Below are positions 24,359 through 35,381 of a stretch of DNA of 64,000 nucleotides, one piece after another. The first letter of the stretch is position 1. Every line of letters begins with the position of its first letter. The position numbers and the translations under genes were made by a program. Below the pieces are notes generated by a model. It saw only the letters and a list, made by a program, of their open reading frames with translations. It had not been told where the DNA came from and ran no database searches. Source of the DNA: Acidobacteriota bacterium (GTDB lineage Bacteria; Acidobacteriota; Blastocatellia; Pyrinomonadales; Pyrinomonadaceae); assembly GCA_019639175.1 (NCBI GenBank), contig JAHBSK010000007.1, positions 164,552 to 228,551 on the forward strand, given 5' to 3'.

Positions 24359-26239
24359 TTAATCTACTACCTGAAGCGTCGTTTTCGCCTTTTCAAGCGA
24401 GTTTTTGTTTCCGAGTATCGTCAAAATATCATTCAGCCGCAAGACGGTATTGCCGTTCGGCGAGATAAGTTTTCCGTCGCGTCGTATAGCAACGACAAGG
24501 CAGCCCTCAAGGTGAAGTTTTGCAAGCGTCCTGCCCGCGCTTTGCTTTGAACTGACCTGTATCTCATCCATCTTTTCCTCTTCCGGGTCAACGGTTGCCA
24601 ACAGCCGGAAAAGGCTTGGGCGGCGAACCATGTTCTCAAGTATCGCGACCGAGGCCTGTACGGGACTCATTGCCTCAATGCCCGCGTCCTGAAAAGCAGA
24701 GATATTTGAGGTGGTATTGGCCCGGGCGACGATCCGTTTATTCGGATAGTTTGACCGGATGATCTGTGAAACCAGAATATTCACTTTGTCACTGGGTGTG
24801 GCAACGATGACGGTCTTTGCATTGCCGACATCGGCCGTTTTCAGGGCATCGGCGCTTGTCGCATCATCCAGATAGATACTCAAACCTTTCAACTTTTGCG
24901 CCGCCGCATAATTTTCTTCGTTATTGTCTATCATCGAAACTGATTCGCCGGCCGCTATCAGTTTTTCCGCCAGCGTGCGGCCCGTCTCGTCCGCTCCTAT
25001 TATCACTGTGTGTTTTGGCATAACCTTAAATATTTTTGCAAACCATCCGGCAAAAGTGCCTTCGACCAGAACCGTACCCAATATCACGGCAAAGACCATT
25101 GAGACGAGCATTTTACCGTTCTCGTCATAACCCTTTTCGATAAGTTCGATTGAAAAGAATGTTGCGACCGAAGCAGCGACTATGCCCCTTGGCCCAAGAA
25201 ATGAGATAAACAGCTTTTCGTTGGTCTTGAGTTCTGAACCGTAGGTCGAGAGAAAGACCCTTATCGGCCTGACCGCTACCATCAGTAATACGACCACCGC
25301 AATGCCGCTCCAGCCCAGAGCAATGAGGTCGGCAGTTTTGAGGCTTGCCGCCAGAAGGATGAAAACCGCTGAAATGGCGATGGAAACAAGGTCGCCTTTG
25401 AAATCCTCGATCTCATGTTTATGCGGAATGTCCAGCGAACCAATGGCGATGCCCGCAATGGCAGCGGCCAGAACTCCCGATTCGTGTGCTATGGTCTCAG
25501 CCACCGCATAGGCCAAAAGCGCCGCACCGAGCATTATGATCCGCGAAAATTTTACCGGCAGCAGGTGCAGTCTTGCTGAGATCAGCCAGATGCACAGTGC
25601 CACGCCGGTTCCGGTAATGGCCCCTGCCATCACCGTCTGGATAGCGTGGCTTGCAACGAACGTCCATTCGCCCGGATTCATTATCGCCGTAAAGAGGATC
25701 GCCGCCAGAATGACGCCCAGCGGATCGGCGATGATCGATTCGCTCTCGAGCGTGGAACGAACGCGCCGGTTCACATTTACCCTCTGCAGTATCGGCGTTA
25801 TCACGGTCGGGCCTGTGACGGAAACTATCGCTCCGAAAAGCAGCGATATTTCCCATGACATTCCCATAAAATATCTGGCAAGAAGCCCGGCGAGAATGGT
25901 CGTGATAAGAAGCCCTACGGTTATCAGGCCGGTAACGGCTCGCGATGCGTGGCGAAGTTCATAGACATTCAGCAGCATCCCGCCTTCGAAAATGATGACC
26001 GCCACCGCCATCTTGATGATCAGACTGACGCCTTCCTCCAAAACAGAGGGCTGTATCAGGCCTATGAGATCAGGGCCGAAGATCAATCCCGCGATCAAAA
26101 GCGGGGCTGTTGCCGGTATCCTTATCCTTTCGGCCAATATCTGCGCCGAGGTGCCGATGACCATCACCAGCACAAGCGTGACCATCATCGCCATCACCGC
26201 AGACTCATTCCGTATTCCGGTTATTAAAGATTCGAGCAT
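24359..26239 (-). CDS. CPA1-type cation/proton antiporter with RCK (TrkA) domains
   Basis: 626 aa. About 12 membrane helices occupy residues 15-400, with the antiporter blocks APLLIAGLIFGPDLIG, FEGGMLLNVYELRH, LFGAIVSVTGPTVITPILQR and SIIADPLGVILAAILF. The aspartate in ESIIADPLGV (IADP) is the expected ion-binding position. TrkA_N begins at HTVIIGADETGRTLAEKLIA, and TrkA_C at SAGRTLAKLHLEGCLVVAI. The combination suggests nucleotide-gated Na+ or K+ efflux at the inner membrane. It lies between malQ and the lipoprotein gene with gaps of 6 and 2 nt. Confidence 0.88.
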   Translation of the reverse strand: MLESLITGIRNESAVMAMMVTLVLVMVIGTSAQILAERIRIPATAPLLIAGLIFGPDLIGLIQPSVLEEGVSLIIKMAVAVIIFEGGMLLNVYELRHASRAVTGLITVGLLITTILAGLLARYFMGMSWEISLLFGAIVSVTGPTVITPILQRVNVNRRVRSTLESESIIADPLGVILAAILFTAIMNPGEWTFVASHAIQTVMAGAITGTGVALCIWLISARLHLLPVKFSRIIMLGAALLAYAVAETIAHESGVLAAAIAGIAIGSLDIPHKHEIEDFKGDLVSIAISAVFILLAASLKTADLIALGWSGIAVVVLLMVAVRPIRVFLSTYGSELKTNEKLFISFLGPRGIVAASVATFFSIELIEKGYDENGKMLVSMVFAVILGTVLVEGTFAGWFAKIFKVMPKHTVIIGADETGRTLAEKLIAAGESVSMIDNNEENYAAAQKLKGLSIYLDDATSADALKTADVGNAKTVIVATPSDKVNILVSQIIRSNYPNKRIVARANTTSNISAFQDAGIEAMSPVQASVAILENMVRRPSLFRLLATVDPEEEKMDEIQVSSKQSAGRTLAKLHLEGCLVVAIRRDGKLISPNGNTVLRLNDILTILGNKNSLEKAKTTLQVVD

Positions 26240-26245
26240 TGCTTA

Positions 26246-27769
26246 TCAGGCCCGTCCGTAGGTTTCCGTCAGCGTCCTTAGCCGTTCGGCCAGTTCCGGC
26301 GTTGTCGCTCCATCCTCAAAACGCCATGTCCAGTTGCCGGAAACTGAGGCGGGAACGTTCATCCTGCCTTCGGAACCGATGCCCAGCAGATCCTGCAGCG
26401 GTGCGATGGCCGTGTCAGCGACCGACGCCCAGATCGCACGGATCATCTCCCAATGTATCTCGCTGCCGTCGGTGTCCAGGTATCGCATGCAGTATTCCCG
26501 TTCGCGGCTTATCTCAACTTCGTCCCGCGTCGAGGCGGCTCCCGCCTGAGAGTTCCACCAGCCGACGACGGTGTCATTGTCGTGAGTTCCGGTGTATGCC
26601 ACGCACCGGCGTATATAATTATGCGGCAGGTCATGATTGTTCGCGTCGCCGCCAAAAGCGTACTGCAATATCTTCATTCCCGGAAAGCCGTTCTCGTCGC
26701 GAAGCGCGTCAACCTCCGGCGTGATGACGCCGAGGTCTTCGGCAATGACGGGCAGCACGCCGAGGTGTCGGCGAAGCGTCGCAAAAAGCTCCTTTCCCGG
26801 CACTTCCGCCCAGCGGCCATTCTCCGCCGTCTCATCGCCGCCGGGAACTTCCCACGCAGCCACAAAACCGCGAAAATGATCGACCCGAATCACATCGAAC
26901 ATCCTCAGTGTGAAGGCGACGCGGGCGATCCACCAGTGATGATCGTCCTTTCGCATCGCGTCCCAATCATAGATCGGATTTCCCCAAAGCTGGCCTGTTT
27001 TCGAAAAATAATCAGGCGGAACACCGGCCACGACACGCGGGCTGCCATCCGGGTTGAGTTTGAATTTATCCTGATTGCACCAAACGTCCGCCGAATCAAG
27101 CGCGACAAAGATCGGTATGTCACCGATGATCTTTACACCGTGCTTATTCGCATATTCCTTCAACATTCCCCATTGCCTGAAGAAGAGGAATTGATGAAAC
27201 TTCTCAGCCTCGATGCTTTCATGAAGCTGTCCGCTGATGGCGGCGATGGCTCCCGGTTCACGCAGCTTCAGCGGCACCGGCCATTCATACCACGGCCTCT
27301 GGTCCTGTGACATCTTTATCGCCCGAAAAAGGGCGTAATCATCCAGCCACCATGCGTTTTCGTAAAGGAAAGTATCGTATCTGCGGCCAAGATCGGGATC
27401 GGCAAGCCGCTGCTCGGACGTCAGAGCACGCGGCAGCAGCTTTTTACGCCATTCATAAACGGCGCCAAAATCGACGCGTCCGGCGGGAAACACCGGAGCA
27501 TCCTCAAGCTCTTCGAGCCGGAGAAATTCTTCTTCAACAAGCTTTTCGGGCGAGATAAGCAATGTGTTCCCCGCAAATGCGGAAAAACACTGATAGGGCG
27601 AATCGCCATAACCCGTCGGGCCGAGCGGCAGCATCTGCCAATACGCCTGACCGGCCTGTTCCAGAAAATTTACAAAGGAATACGCTTCATTTCCCAGATC
27701 GCCGATGCCGAATCTGCCCGGTAAACTGGTCGGATGAAGCAAAACACCCGATGCTCTTGAAAATATCAT
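26246..27769 (-). CDS. malQ: 4-alpha-glucanotransferase (GH77)
   Basis: 507 aa, the normal size of MalQ/amylomaltase. The N-terminus has SGVLLHPTSLPGRFGIGDLG and WQMLPLGPTGYGDSPYQCFS. Catalytic regions: nucleophile Asp in VIRVDHFRGF, acid/base Glu in VIAEDLGVITPEVD, and third acid in YTGTHDNDTVVGWW. It disproportionates maltodextrins and glycogen branches in the cytoplasm. It is the first gene of a run with the antiporter and lipoprotein. No glycogen genes are nearby in this window. Confidence 0.96.
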   Translation of the reverse strand: MIFSRASGVLLHPTSLPGRFGIGDLGNEAYSFVNFLEQAGQAYWQMLPLGPTGYGDSPYQCFSAFAGNTLLISPEKLVEEEFLRLEELEDAPVFPAGRVDFGAVYEWRKKLLPRALTSEQRLADPDLGRRYDTFLYENAWWLDDYALFRAIKMSQDQRPWYEWPVPLKLREPGAIAAISGQLHESIEAEKFHQFLFFRQWGMLKEYANKHGVKIIGDIPIFVALDSADVWCNQDKFKLNPDGSPRVVAGVPPDYFSKTGQLWGNPIYDWDAMRKDDHHWWIARVAFTLRMFDVIRVDHFRGFVAAWEVPGGDETAENGRWAEVPGKELFATLRRHLGVLPVIAEDLGVITPEVDALRDENGFPGMKILQYAFGGDANNHDLPHNYIRRCVAYTGTHDNDTVVGWWNSQAGAASTRDEVEISREREYCMRYLDTDGSEIHWEMIRAIWASVADTAIAPLQDLLGIGSEGRMNVPASVSGNWTWRFEDGATTPELAERLRTLTETYGRA

Positions 27770-27908
27770 CCTGTATATGAACCGGCCTGATGGTTCGAAA
27801 AACGGTCGTCTGTTCGTTTCGTCAAACTGTTCGGAATTTACTTACTGAGAGCTTTGAAAAACCTAAGTTGACCGAACAAAATATCTGCGGCGCGGCACTT
27901 GAGCTTTG

Positions 27909-28059
27909 GCATAGCCACGTCGTTTACGGCGTGGTATTTATCAGCGAAAGATCGTGCAGCCCGTTTACGGGCTTTGTTACAGGCAATGATCGTAAGGGCG
28001 TGAACGCCCTCGGTGCAAAATTCCGTGATCTGCCCACGCCATAAATGGCGTGGCTATGC
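27909..28059. repeat. 151-bp element with terminal inverted repeats and four internal hairpins
   Basis: Ends: GCATAGCCACG (27909-27919) and CGTGGCTATGC (28049-28059), perfect 11-bp inverted repeats, extendable to 13 of 14. Inside, four hairpins built around TTTACGG or AAATGG loops are visible: CCACGTCG-TTTA-CGGCGTGG, AGCCCG-TTTA-CGGGCT, AGGGCG-TGAA-CGCCCT and CCACGCC-ATAAAT-GGCGTGG. It lies in the 411-bp gene-free gap between malQ and the HD-GYP gene. It is probably a non-autonomous REP/MITE-like element; no coding sequence is present. The rest of the gap has nothing I can identify. Confidence 0.75.
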
Positions 28060-28180
28060 TAAAACAAAACTTTACCAAAGTCGGCGGCCATGAGAGGAAT
28101 TTCTTTACAAAAGATGAATTCCAAAGGTTTTTCAAAGGTCTCTTACTGTAAGGCAGGGCCGCAGCGGATGAAAGCCGGAC

Positions 28181-28816
28181 TCAGACACCGTTTCGACGAG
28201 TGTCGTCCGCGCGTTCCGCATCCCGTTCACGAATGCGCAAAAAAGCCATAACGACCGCCGGATCAAATTCTATCGCCGCCCACTCCTTCATATAGGCAAC
28301 GGCTTCTTCGTCCGTCCTTGCCTTTCGCCTCGGCCTGTCATCTGTCAGGGCGGCAAAGGCGTCCGATACGCGAAGTATGCGTGCCGCCAGCGGTATCTGT
28401 TCGCCCGAAAGAGCGTCAGGATATCCCGAACCGTCCCACCATTCGTGATGCCAGCGCACCAGAAGCTGAACACCGCGTGAAAAACCGCGTTTCGCGGCCT
28501 CCTGTTCGCCGATGACCGGATGACGCTGAAGGTCGAGCCGTTCAGCCTCGCTCAGCGGCCGGTTCGTTTTTATGTATTCGCGGCCCATCACCATTTCGCC
28601 GATGTCGTGGATCAGCGCCGCCTCGCGCATTGCCGCAAGGTCAGGCGCCGCCATATTAAAACTCCGCCCGATGGAATCGGCAATATCCGCTATCCTCAGG
28701 CCGTGGGCATGACGATAGCCCTCGAACTCGTCTATCTTCGAGGAAAGGTCCAGCAGCTTTTCGTCACGCTGCGATTGTAATGTGGCTGAACTCGGCATGG
28801 CTTGTCTGTTCGCCAT
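28181..28816 (-). CDS. HD-GYP domain protein
   Basis: 211 aa. The domain has the metal-binding H70-D71 pair (ALIHDIGEMVMG), the following HP (LQRHPVIGEQ), and the GYP block RWHHEWWDGSGYPDALSGEQ with IPLAARILRVSDAFAALTDD. HD-GYP enzymes usually hydrolyse cyclic di-GMP. The normal IGK-x-GIP stretch is replaced by IGEMVMG, so activity may differ. There is no receiver or sensor domain. It is 37 nt downstream of the DUF4388-DnaJ gene on the same strand, suggesting a joint signalling operon. Confidence 0.87.
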   Translation of the reverse strand: MANRQAMPSSATLQSQRDEKLLDLSSKIDEFEGYRHAHGLRIADIADSIGRSFNMAAPDLAAMREAALIHDIGEMVMGREYIKTNRPLSEAERLDLQRHPVIGEQEAAKRGFSRGVQLLVRWHHEWWDGSGYPDALSGEQIPLAARILRVSDAFAALTDDRPRRKARTDEEAVAYMKEWAAIEFDPAVVMAFLRIRERDAERADDTRRNGV

Positions 28817-28853
28817 TATAACAACTTAGTTGAAAATTTCCCCAATGACGAAG

Positions 28854-30416
28854 TTACTGTTGTGAAAGGCGGTTCAGGAGCCTTGCGGCCTCGGTGCTGT
28901 TCGGCACGACCTCAAGGTAACGCTTAAGCTCGCCGATCGCACGTTTGGTCATGTCCATATCTTCAAAGAATTCGACAAGCAGCGAACGTACTTTCCAATC
29001 CACCGGATCCAGCTTTACGGCGGCCTGCAGTTCGGCCTCGGCCTTGTGCCTCATCCGGTCGTTGGCTGACAGGGCGTGGCCGTAATATGCCCTGTAAAGC
29101 GCATTGTCAGGGCTGTAATGAACGGCACGTGCCAACAGGGTCGCGGCGGCATCATAGTCATCATCGGCAAGAGCCTTCATGCCCTGGTCAAAGCTTTCCC
29201 AACTGCTGATGGCGGTGACATCGGCCTCTTGTTCAGCTTCCGTTTTGCCGGAGGCTCGCCGCTCTTCCATCATCTCCAGTTCCTTGCGAACCTTGAAATC
29301 ATAAGCCGAGCGCGATTCCGGATTCTTAAGCGTTTCGTATGCGTGGGCAAGATTGGTGAACGCCGCCTGGATGCGGCGCAGCGTCGCCGCCTCTGCCTTA
29401 TGATAGCGGTCGGGGTGGAACAGTTTCGCCAATCCGAAGTAGGCATTTTTGACCTCTGTGCCGTCGGCGTCCTTGCCGATGCCGAGCAGATCGTAGAAGG
29501 TCGGCGCGTTCTCGGTCCGTTCCAGATATTCATCCAGCGAAAGTTCTATTTCGGGGATCTTCTTCGTTTCGGCGGTTTCGTCGGCCGCTGTCTCTTCATC
29601 CGCTTGTTTGGCAGCGGCGGTTTCGTCGGCGGCTTTCGGAGCTTCCTTGACGCGGGCGAGTTTTGCATCCTGAATTGCCTTGATCTTTGCCGGAGAAAAT
29701 GCGGCGTTCCATTCCTTGCGGAAAATAAATCCGCCCAGCCACAGAATATACAGGCCCTGAAGCAGTCCTTGTTCGGGCATTCCGCCAACCTGTCTCAGTT
29801 CCTCGATCTTCAGATCGGTTCCGTTAAAATTTGAATGAACGAATGCTTCGTGCGGCAGCAGTTGGTCGTTCGGCGTCAGTTCTCTGGCGGAACAGAACGC
29901 CTCTGCCACGCTTTTGAACCGCTGCTCGACGGTCGCCAGCGGAACGCACCGGGCATAATCCATGAGCGTCGGATGAATGTCCACATTGTAGTCTATGTCC
30001 TCGCGAAGGCGGGCAAGCGGACTGAAATGCCATTCGCCGTCCGTCCACAAAAGGCAGTCAACTATGATGTTACGCACAACGTCCGCCATCACGCCATCGA
30101 CCGCTTTTTTTTCCATGACACCGTCACGGACAAGCGCTCCGGCAAGTTCCATATCGTTGGCAACGCCGGGATATTTCGCAAGCGATTCGGGTGTGAACTT
30201 TTTCTGCTCGATTAGAAAATGGAAAAGACGGTGTTCGCGGGCATTTGAAACGGCAAAGATCACCCTGCCGTCACGAAAATAGATGATGGCCTTTTTTGCC
30301 TCGCGCGCGAGGCGAAGGCTTCCGCTGAACTGCGACTGGCCGATCTCCACGACCAGCTCGGCAAGCGGATAGTCACGCAAGTTTCCTTTTACATCAAGAG
30401 CGTTTTGAACAACCAT
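28854..30416 (-). CDS. DUF4388-DnaJ-TPR protein
   Basis: 520 aa with three parts. Residues about 5-150 form a DUF4388 (PATAN-like) domain: LRDYPLAELVVEIGQSQFSG, SLRLAREAKKAIIYFRDGRV. A Lys/Glu/Ala-rich linker (KAADETAAAKQADEETAADE) follows. A J domain is at about 310-370: TFYDLLGIGKDADGTEVKNA then LAKLFHPDRYHKAE with the HPD triad, and AFTNLAHAYETLKNPESRSA. The C-terminus has TPR units (ALYRAYYGHALSANDRM; LEVVPNSTEAARLLNRL). DUF4388-J-TPR proteins are found in delta-proteobacteria and acidobacteria in motility or signalling contexts. The role is inferred: a scaffold that recruits DnaK. Confidence 0.88.
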   Translation of the reverse strand: MVVQNALDVKGNLRDYPLAELVVEIGQSQFSGSLRLAREAKKAIIYFRDGRVIFAVSNAREHRLFHFLIEQKKFTPESLAKYPGVANDMELAGALVRDGVMEKKAVDGVMADVVRNIIVDCLLWTDGEWHFSPLARLREDIDYNVDIHPTLMDYARCVPLATVEQRFKSVAEAFCSARELTPNDQLLPHEAFVHSNFNGTDLKIEELRQVGGMPEQGLLQGLYILWLGGFIFRKEWNAAFSPAKIKAIQDAKLARVKEAPKAADETAAAKQADEETAADETAETKKIPEIELSLDEYLERTENAPTFYDLLGIGKDADGTEVKNAYFGLAKLFHPDRYHKAEAATLRRIQAAFTNLAHAYETLKNPESRSAYDFKVRKELEMMEERRASGKTEAEQEADVTAISSWESFDQGMKALADDDYDAAATLLARAVHYSPDNALYRAYYGHALSANDRMRHKAEAELQAAVKLDPVDWKVRSLLVEFFEDMDMTKRAIGELKRYLEVVPNSTEAARLLNRLSQQ

Positions 30417-30640
30417 CAGAAGATATGTATAAGCGAAAGATCAGCGGCGGGCGGCGGCAAACAAGGTAAAGGTCGCACGCCGCTTATTGGATTATACCAG
30501 AACGCTTTTCATCAGCGTACAATTTAATTCACATCCGGCTCGCCGCTCTGTATTGACGTCTCCTTAACGCATTTGTCCGGTGAATTGCGAAACTCGGCGG
30601 GAATTGATACAAACTTTATTATTATAAGGGTTTTTTATAA

Positions 30641-31396
30641 ATGGCCGCTCGTGAACTTACCATTAGAGAATGTACGACCGTCGATGAACTGGCGGATTGC
30701 GTTGACCTCCAAAGAGAGGTTTTTGCCCTGCCCGAAATTGAGATCTCACCCGTTCGCCACTTTATCGTGACAAAGAACGCGGGCGGATTTATCCTCGGAG
30801 CTTACAGCGATGAGCAGCTTGTTGGTTTTGTTCTGAGCGTCCCGGCGTTCCTTCGCGGCGAAAAGGCTTTTTATTCGCACATGACCGCGGTTAAAAGTTC
30901 ATTTCAGAGCTATGGAATAGGCCGCGGCCTGAAATGGGCACAGCGGACGCGGGCGCTCGAACTCGGAGTAAAATTCGTCAAGTGGACCTTTGAGCCGTGG
31001 AAGGCGCGAAACGCCTATTTCAATCTGGAAAAACTCGGTGCAGTTATCACCGAATATCACCCGAATTTTTACGGCATTGATTACGCCACCGCTGCCACCG
31101 GCGGCAAACCCATCGGACTCGCCAGCGACCGCCTGTTTGCCGAATGGCACCTCGAAAGCGAAAAGGTAACAAAGCTCGCCGCCGGCGAAACATTTACCGA
31201 AACGCGAACACCTGAACTCGAAATATCCGTCACACCCGATTGGGCAAACCTCGTAAAAACAGACGTGCAGGCCGCCCTGTCCGAACAATCCCGCCTAAAA
31301 GATGAATTCACCGCCGCGTTTGCCTCCGGCCTCATCGCCGGCTCGTTCAAACGCGACGATCAGGAACCGAAATACCTTTTGTACAAAAAGGACTGA
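30641..31396 (+). CDS. GNAT-family N-acetyltransferase (COG3375-like)
   Basis: 251 aa. The N-terminal GNAT core has IRECTTVDELADCVDLQREV, HFIVTKNAGGFILGAYSDEQ and LVGFVLSVPAF; the acetyl-CoA loop is SSFQSYGIGRGLKWAQRTRA, with Q-x-x-G-I-G-x-G. WTFEPWKARNAYFNLEKLGA and YHPNFYG are typical of the COG3375 group, whose substrate is unknown. The upstream 224 bp is a divergent promoter region shared with the DUF4388 gene. It is the last ordinary gene before the duplicated antitoxin region. Confidence 0.86.
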   Translation: MAARELTIRECTTVDELADCVDLQREVFALPEIEISPVRHFIVTKNAGGFILGAYSDEQLVGFVLSVPAFLRGEKAFYSHMTAVKSSFQSYGIGRGLKWAQRTRALELGVKFVKWTFEPWKARNAYFNLEKLGAVITEYHPNFYGIDYATAATGGKPIGLASDRLFAEWHLESEKVTKLAAGETFTETRTPELEISVTPDWANLVKTDVQAALSEQSRLKDEFTAAFASGLIAGSFKRDDQEPKYLLYKKD

Positions 31397-31478
31397 CCGA
31401 AAAAGGGATACACTGGCCGCTATCAAGGAATCTGCCGTTTTCATTGTTTGGTCACAGTCTTTTTTGTTTGATTTTAGG

Positions 31479-31496
31479 GTATAACTGTGGTTATAC
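31479..31496. promoter_or_regulatory. Operator/promoter of antitoxin copy 1
   Basis: GTATAAC-TGTG-GTTATAC, a perfect 7-bp inverted repeat; its right arm runs into TATACT, a good -10 box, 9 nt before the ATG at 31507. The same palindrome with a different spacer precedes copy 2. Conservation of arms but not spacer supports a binding site for the ribbon-helix-helix antitoxin. Confidence 0.7.
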
Positions 31497-31506
31497 TTTA
31501 TTTACT

Positions 31507-31788
31507 ATGAAGACAGCGGTATCGATACGGCGCCCCAAAAAACAGTTGAATACCAAAACTGCGATCTCGGTCCCTAAAGACGTTTTTGAATTGAGCGAAA
31601 AACTTGCAAAGAAGATGAAGATCTCCAGAAGTGCTGTTTACGCGCTCGGGATCAAAACGCTAAACGAAGAATTGGATCGAAAGGCGATGATCGAGCGGAT
31701 AAATAAGGTTTGCGAGGAAGTTGATACGTCTATTGATCCGGAACTTCGCGAATATACATTTCGCAGACTTCGTAAAGCCGAATGGTGA
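31507..31788 (+). CDS. Ribbon-helix-helix antitoxin, copy 1 (orphan)
   Basis: 93 aa. The core TKTAISVPKDVFELSEKLAK then KMKISRSAVYALGIKTLNEE is a MetJ/Arc-type ribbon-helix-helix fold. The N-terminus carries an additional MKTAVSIRRPKKQLN segment, so the MKTA(V/I)S start appears twice. It ends in RRLRKAEW, like copy 2 (LPKEEW). Its toxin is reduced to six codons (see 31782-31800). It may still bind the shared operator and MazF of copy 2. The start lies 9 nt after TATACT with no Shine-Dalgarno site, so it is probably leaderless. Confidence 0.8.
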   Translation: MKTAVSIRRPKKQLNTKTAISVPKDVFELSEKLAKKMKISRSAVYALGIKTLNEELDRKAMIERINKVCEEVDTSIDPELREYTFRRLRKAEW

Positions 31789-31800
31789 TAAAACGCGGCC
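31782..31800 (+). pseudogene. mazF 5' remnant
   Basis: GAATGGTGATAAAACGCGG encodes the antitoxin end EW and, from ATG 31784, MVIKRG. The intact copy at 32113-32131 has GAATGGTAATCAAGCGAGG and MVIKRGDIWW; 15 of 19 bases match. The sequence then departs at once into the start of the second repeat unit. It is a 5' gene remnant on the outer side of an inserted or duplicated cassette. Confidence 0.75.
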
Positions 31801-31856
31801 CGTCAATACGCTTTCCCCGCTATCAAGGAATTGTAAAAATTAACGTTGATTACTCG

Positions 31857-31874
31857 GTATAACGTCGGTTATAC
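31857..31874. promoter_or_regulatory. Operator/promoter of antitoxin copy 2
   Basis: GTATAAC-GTCG-GTTATAC, again perfect 7-bp arms, with TATACT at 31870-31875 as -10 box, 9 nt before ATG 31885. Only the 4-nt spacer differs from copy 1 (TGTG). It should be autorepressed by the antitoxin or antitoxin-MazF complex. Confidence 0.7.
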
Positions 31875-31884
31875 TTTAGTTGTT

Positions 31885-32114
31885 ATGAAGACAGCAATAT
31901 CAGTACCGAACGATGTATTCAAACTGAGCGAAAAACTCGCGAAAAAACTCAATATTTCCAGAAGCGCCGTATTTGCTATGGGCGTTAAGAAATTAGGCGA
32001 AGAATTTGATGATGAAGGTATCACGGAAAATTTGAACAAATATTATTCAAAGAATAAAGCTGAACTCGATCCTGTCATGGTTAAAATGGCATTGCTTTCA
32101 TTGCCCAAAGAAGA

Positions 32115-32121
<7 letters not shown>
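31885..32121 (+). CDS. Ribbon-helix-helix antitoxin, copy 2 (MazE-like)
   Basis: 78 aa: MKTAISVPNDVFKLSEKLAK, then KLNISRSAVFAMGVKKLGEE, the ribbon-helix-helix DNA-binding dimer. The acidic tail with KNKAELDPVMVKMALLSLPK should wrap MazF. It overlaps mazF by 7 nt. It is closely related to copy 1 in the DNA-binding half and divergent in the toxin-binding half, so the two may differ in toxin specificity. Confidence 0.85.
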
Positions 32122-34459
<2,338 letters not shown>

Positions 34460-34460
34460 T

Positions 34461-35318
34461 ATGAGCAAAAAAGACACCAGCATAAAACTCTTCGAAGAAA
34501 GACAGGTTCGGGCCGTTTGGGACGAAAATGCCGAAAAATGGTGGTTTTCAGTTGTGGACATTTGCGCGGTATTGACCGACTCTGACTATCAGACAGCTCG
34601 CAACTATTGGAAGTGGCTGAAAAACAAACTTCAAGCTGAAGGAAGTGAAGTGGTTAGTAATACTAACCAGTTGAAAATGCTTGCACCGGATGGCAAAAAA
34701 CGCTTGACCGACGCTGCCGACACCGAAATGATCCTGCGACTTATCCAATCTGTGCCGAGCAAAAAGGCTGAGCCGTTCAAAATGTGGCTGGCAAAGGTCG
34801 GACGCGAACGAATTGATGAAACCGTTGACCCTGAACGGTCGATAGATCGAGCTATTCAAAATTATCGTCGCCTGGGTTACAGCGAAAACCGGATGAACCA
34901 GCGGATCAAGTCGATCGAGGTCCGCAAGGCCTTGACGGACGAGTGGGACAAAAGCGGAGTTGAAGAGGGCGAGGAATATGGTCAATTGACCGATCTGATG
35001 AGCAAGACGTGGAGCGGAATGACAACCCGCGAATACAAAAAATATAAGGGGCTGAAAAAAGAAAACCTCCGCGATAATATGACGAACACGGAACTCGTGC
35101 TGAATATGCTTGCCGAGGTTGCAGCGACCGATATCTCTATCGAACGTCAGCCTGACGGCTTTGCCGAGAGCGCCGAAGCAGCGGCGGAAGGAGCATTGGC
35201 GGCAAAAGTCGCTCGTGAACAGATTGAAAAAAGCACCGGCAAAAGGGCTGTCAGTAAACTGAACGCAAAAAATTTGGGACAAATTTTGTTAAAGCCAAGC
35301 CATGATGGCCAAACTTGA
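34461..35318 (+). CDS. BRO-N domain (antirepressor-like) protein
   Basis: 285 aa. The N-terminal BRO domain covers about residues 8-125: IKLFEERQVRAVWDENAEKW, WFSVVDICAVLTDSDYQTAR, YWKWLKNKLQ, and AADTEMILRLIQSVPSKKAE, PFKMWLAKVG. The C-terminal part is charged and helical (MTTREYKKYKGLKKENLRDN; MTNTELVLNMLAEVAATDIS). BRO-N proteins are DNA-binding, phage-antirepressor-like. Stand-alone bacterial members occur as island cargo; the function is unknown. It starts 1 nt after ligA and is flanked by a ligA 3' remnant, exactly as dinD is flanked by its host gene remnant. Confidence 0.85.
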   Translation: MSKKDTSIKLFEERQVRAVWDENAEKWWFSVVDICAVLTDSDYQTARNYWKWLKNKLQAEGSEVVSNTNQLKMLAPDGKKRLTDAADTEMILRLIQSVPSKKAEPFKMWLAKVGRERIDETVDPERSIDRAIQNYRRLGYSENRMNQRIKSIEVRKALTDEWDKSGVEEGEEYGQLTDLMSKTWSGMTTREYKKYKGLKKENLRDNMTNTELVLNMLAEVAATDISIERQPDGFAESAEAAAEGALAAKVAREQIEKSTGKRAVSKLNAKNLGQILLKPSHDGQT

Positions 35319-35330
35319 AAGCGACGAGGC

Positions 35331-35381
35331 CGCGGCATAACCGTACTGAGCGAAGATAAATTTAGGGAGATGATGCAATGA
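35331..35381 (+). pseudogene. ligA 3' remnant
   Basis: A 22-bp block, 35334-35355, is identical to ligA 34415-34436. In the ligA frame the segment reads GITVLSEDKFREMMQ and stops with TGA (35379-35381), against [14 protein letters not shown] in the intact gene. The end is thus a legitimate but different LigA C-terminus. Its TGA overlaps the ATG of the 72-aa gene at 35378 (ATGA), preserving the original junction. The BRO-N gene sits between it and the intact ligA. Confidence 0.92.

Noticed and set aside
31397..31506. ligA 5' remnant upstream of the MazEF cassette
   Set aside because: No similarity to the first 90 bases of ligA could be found, although the MazF-ligA ATGA overlap made it a reasonable expectation.
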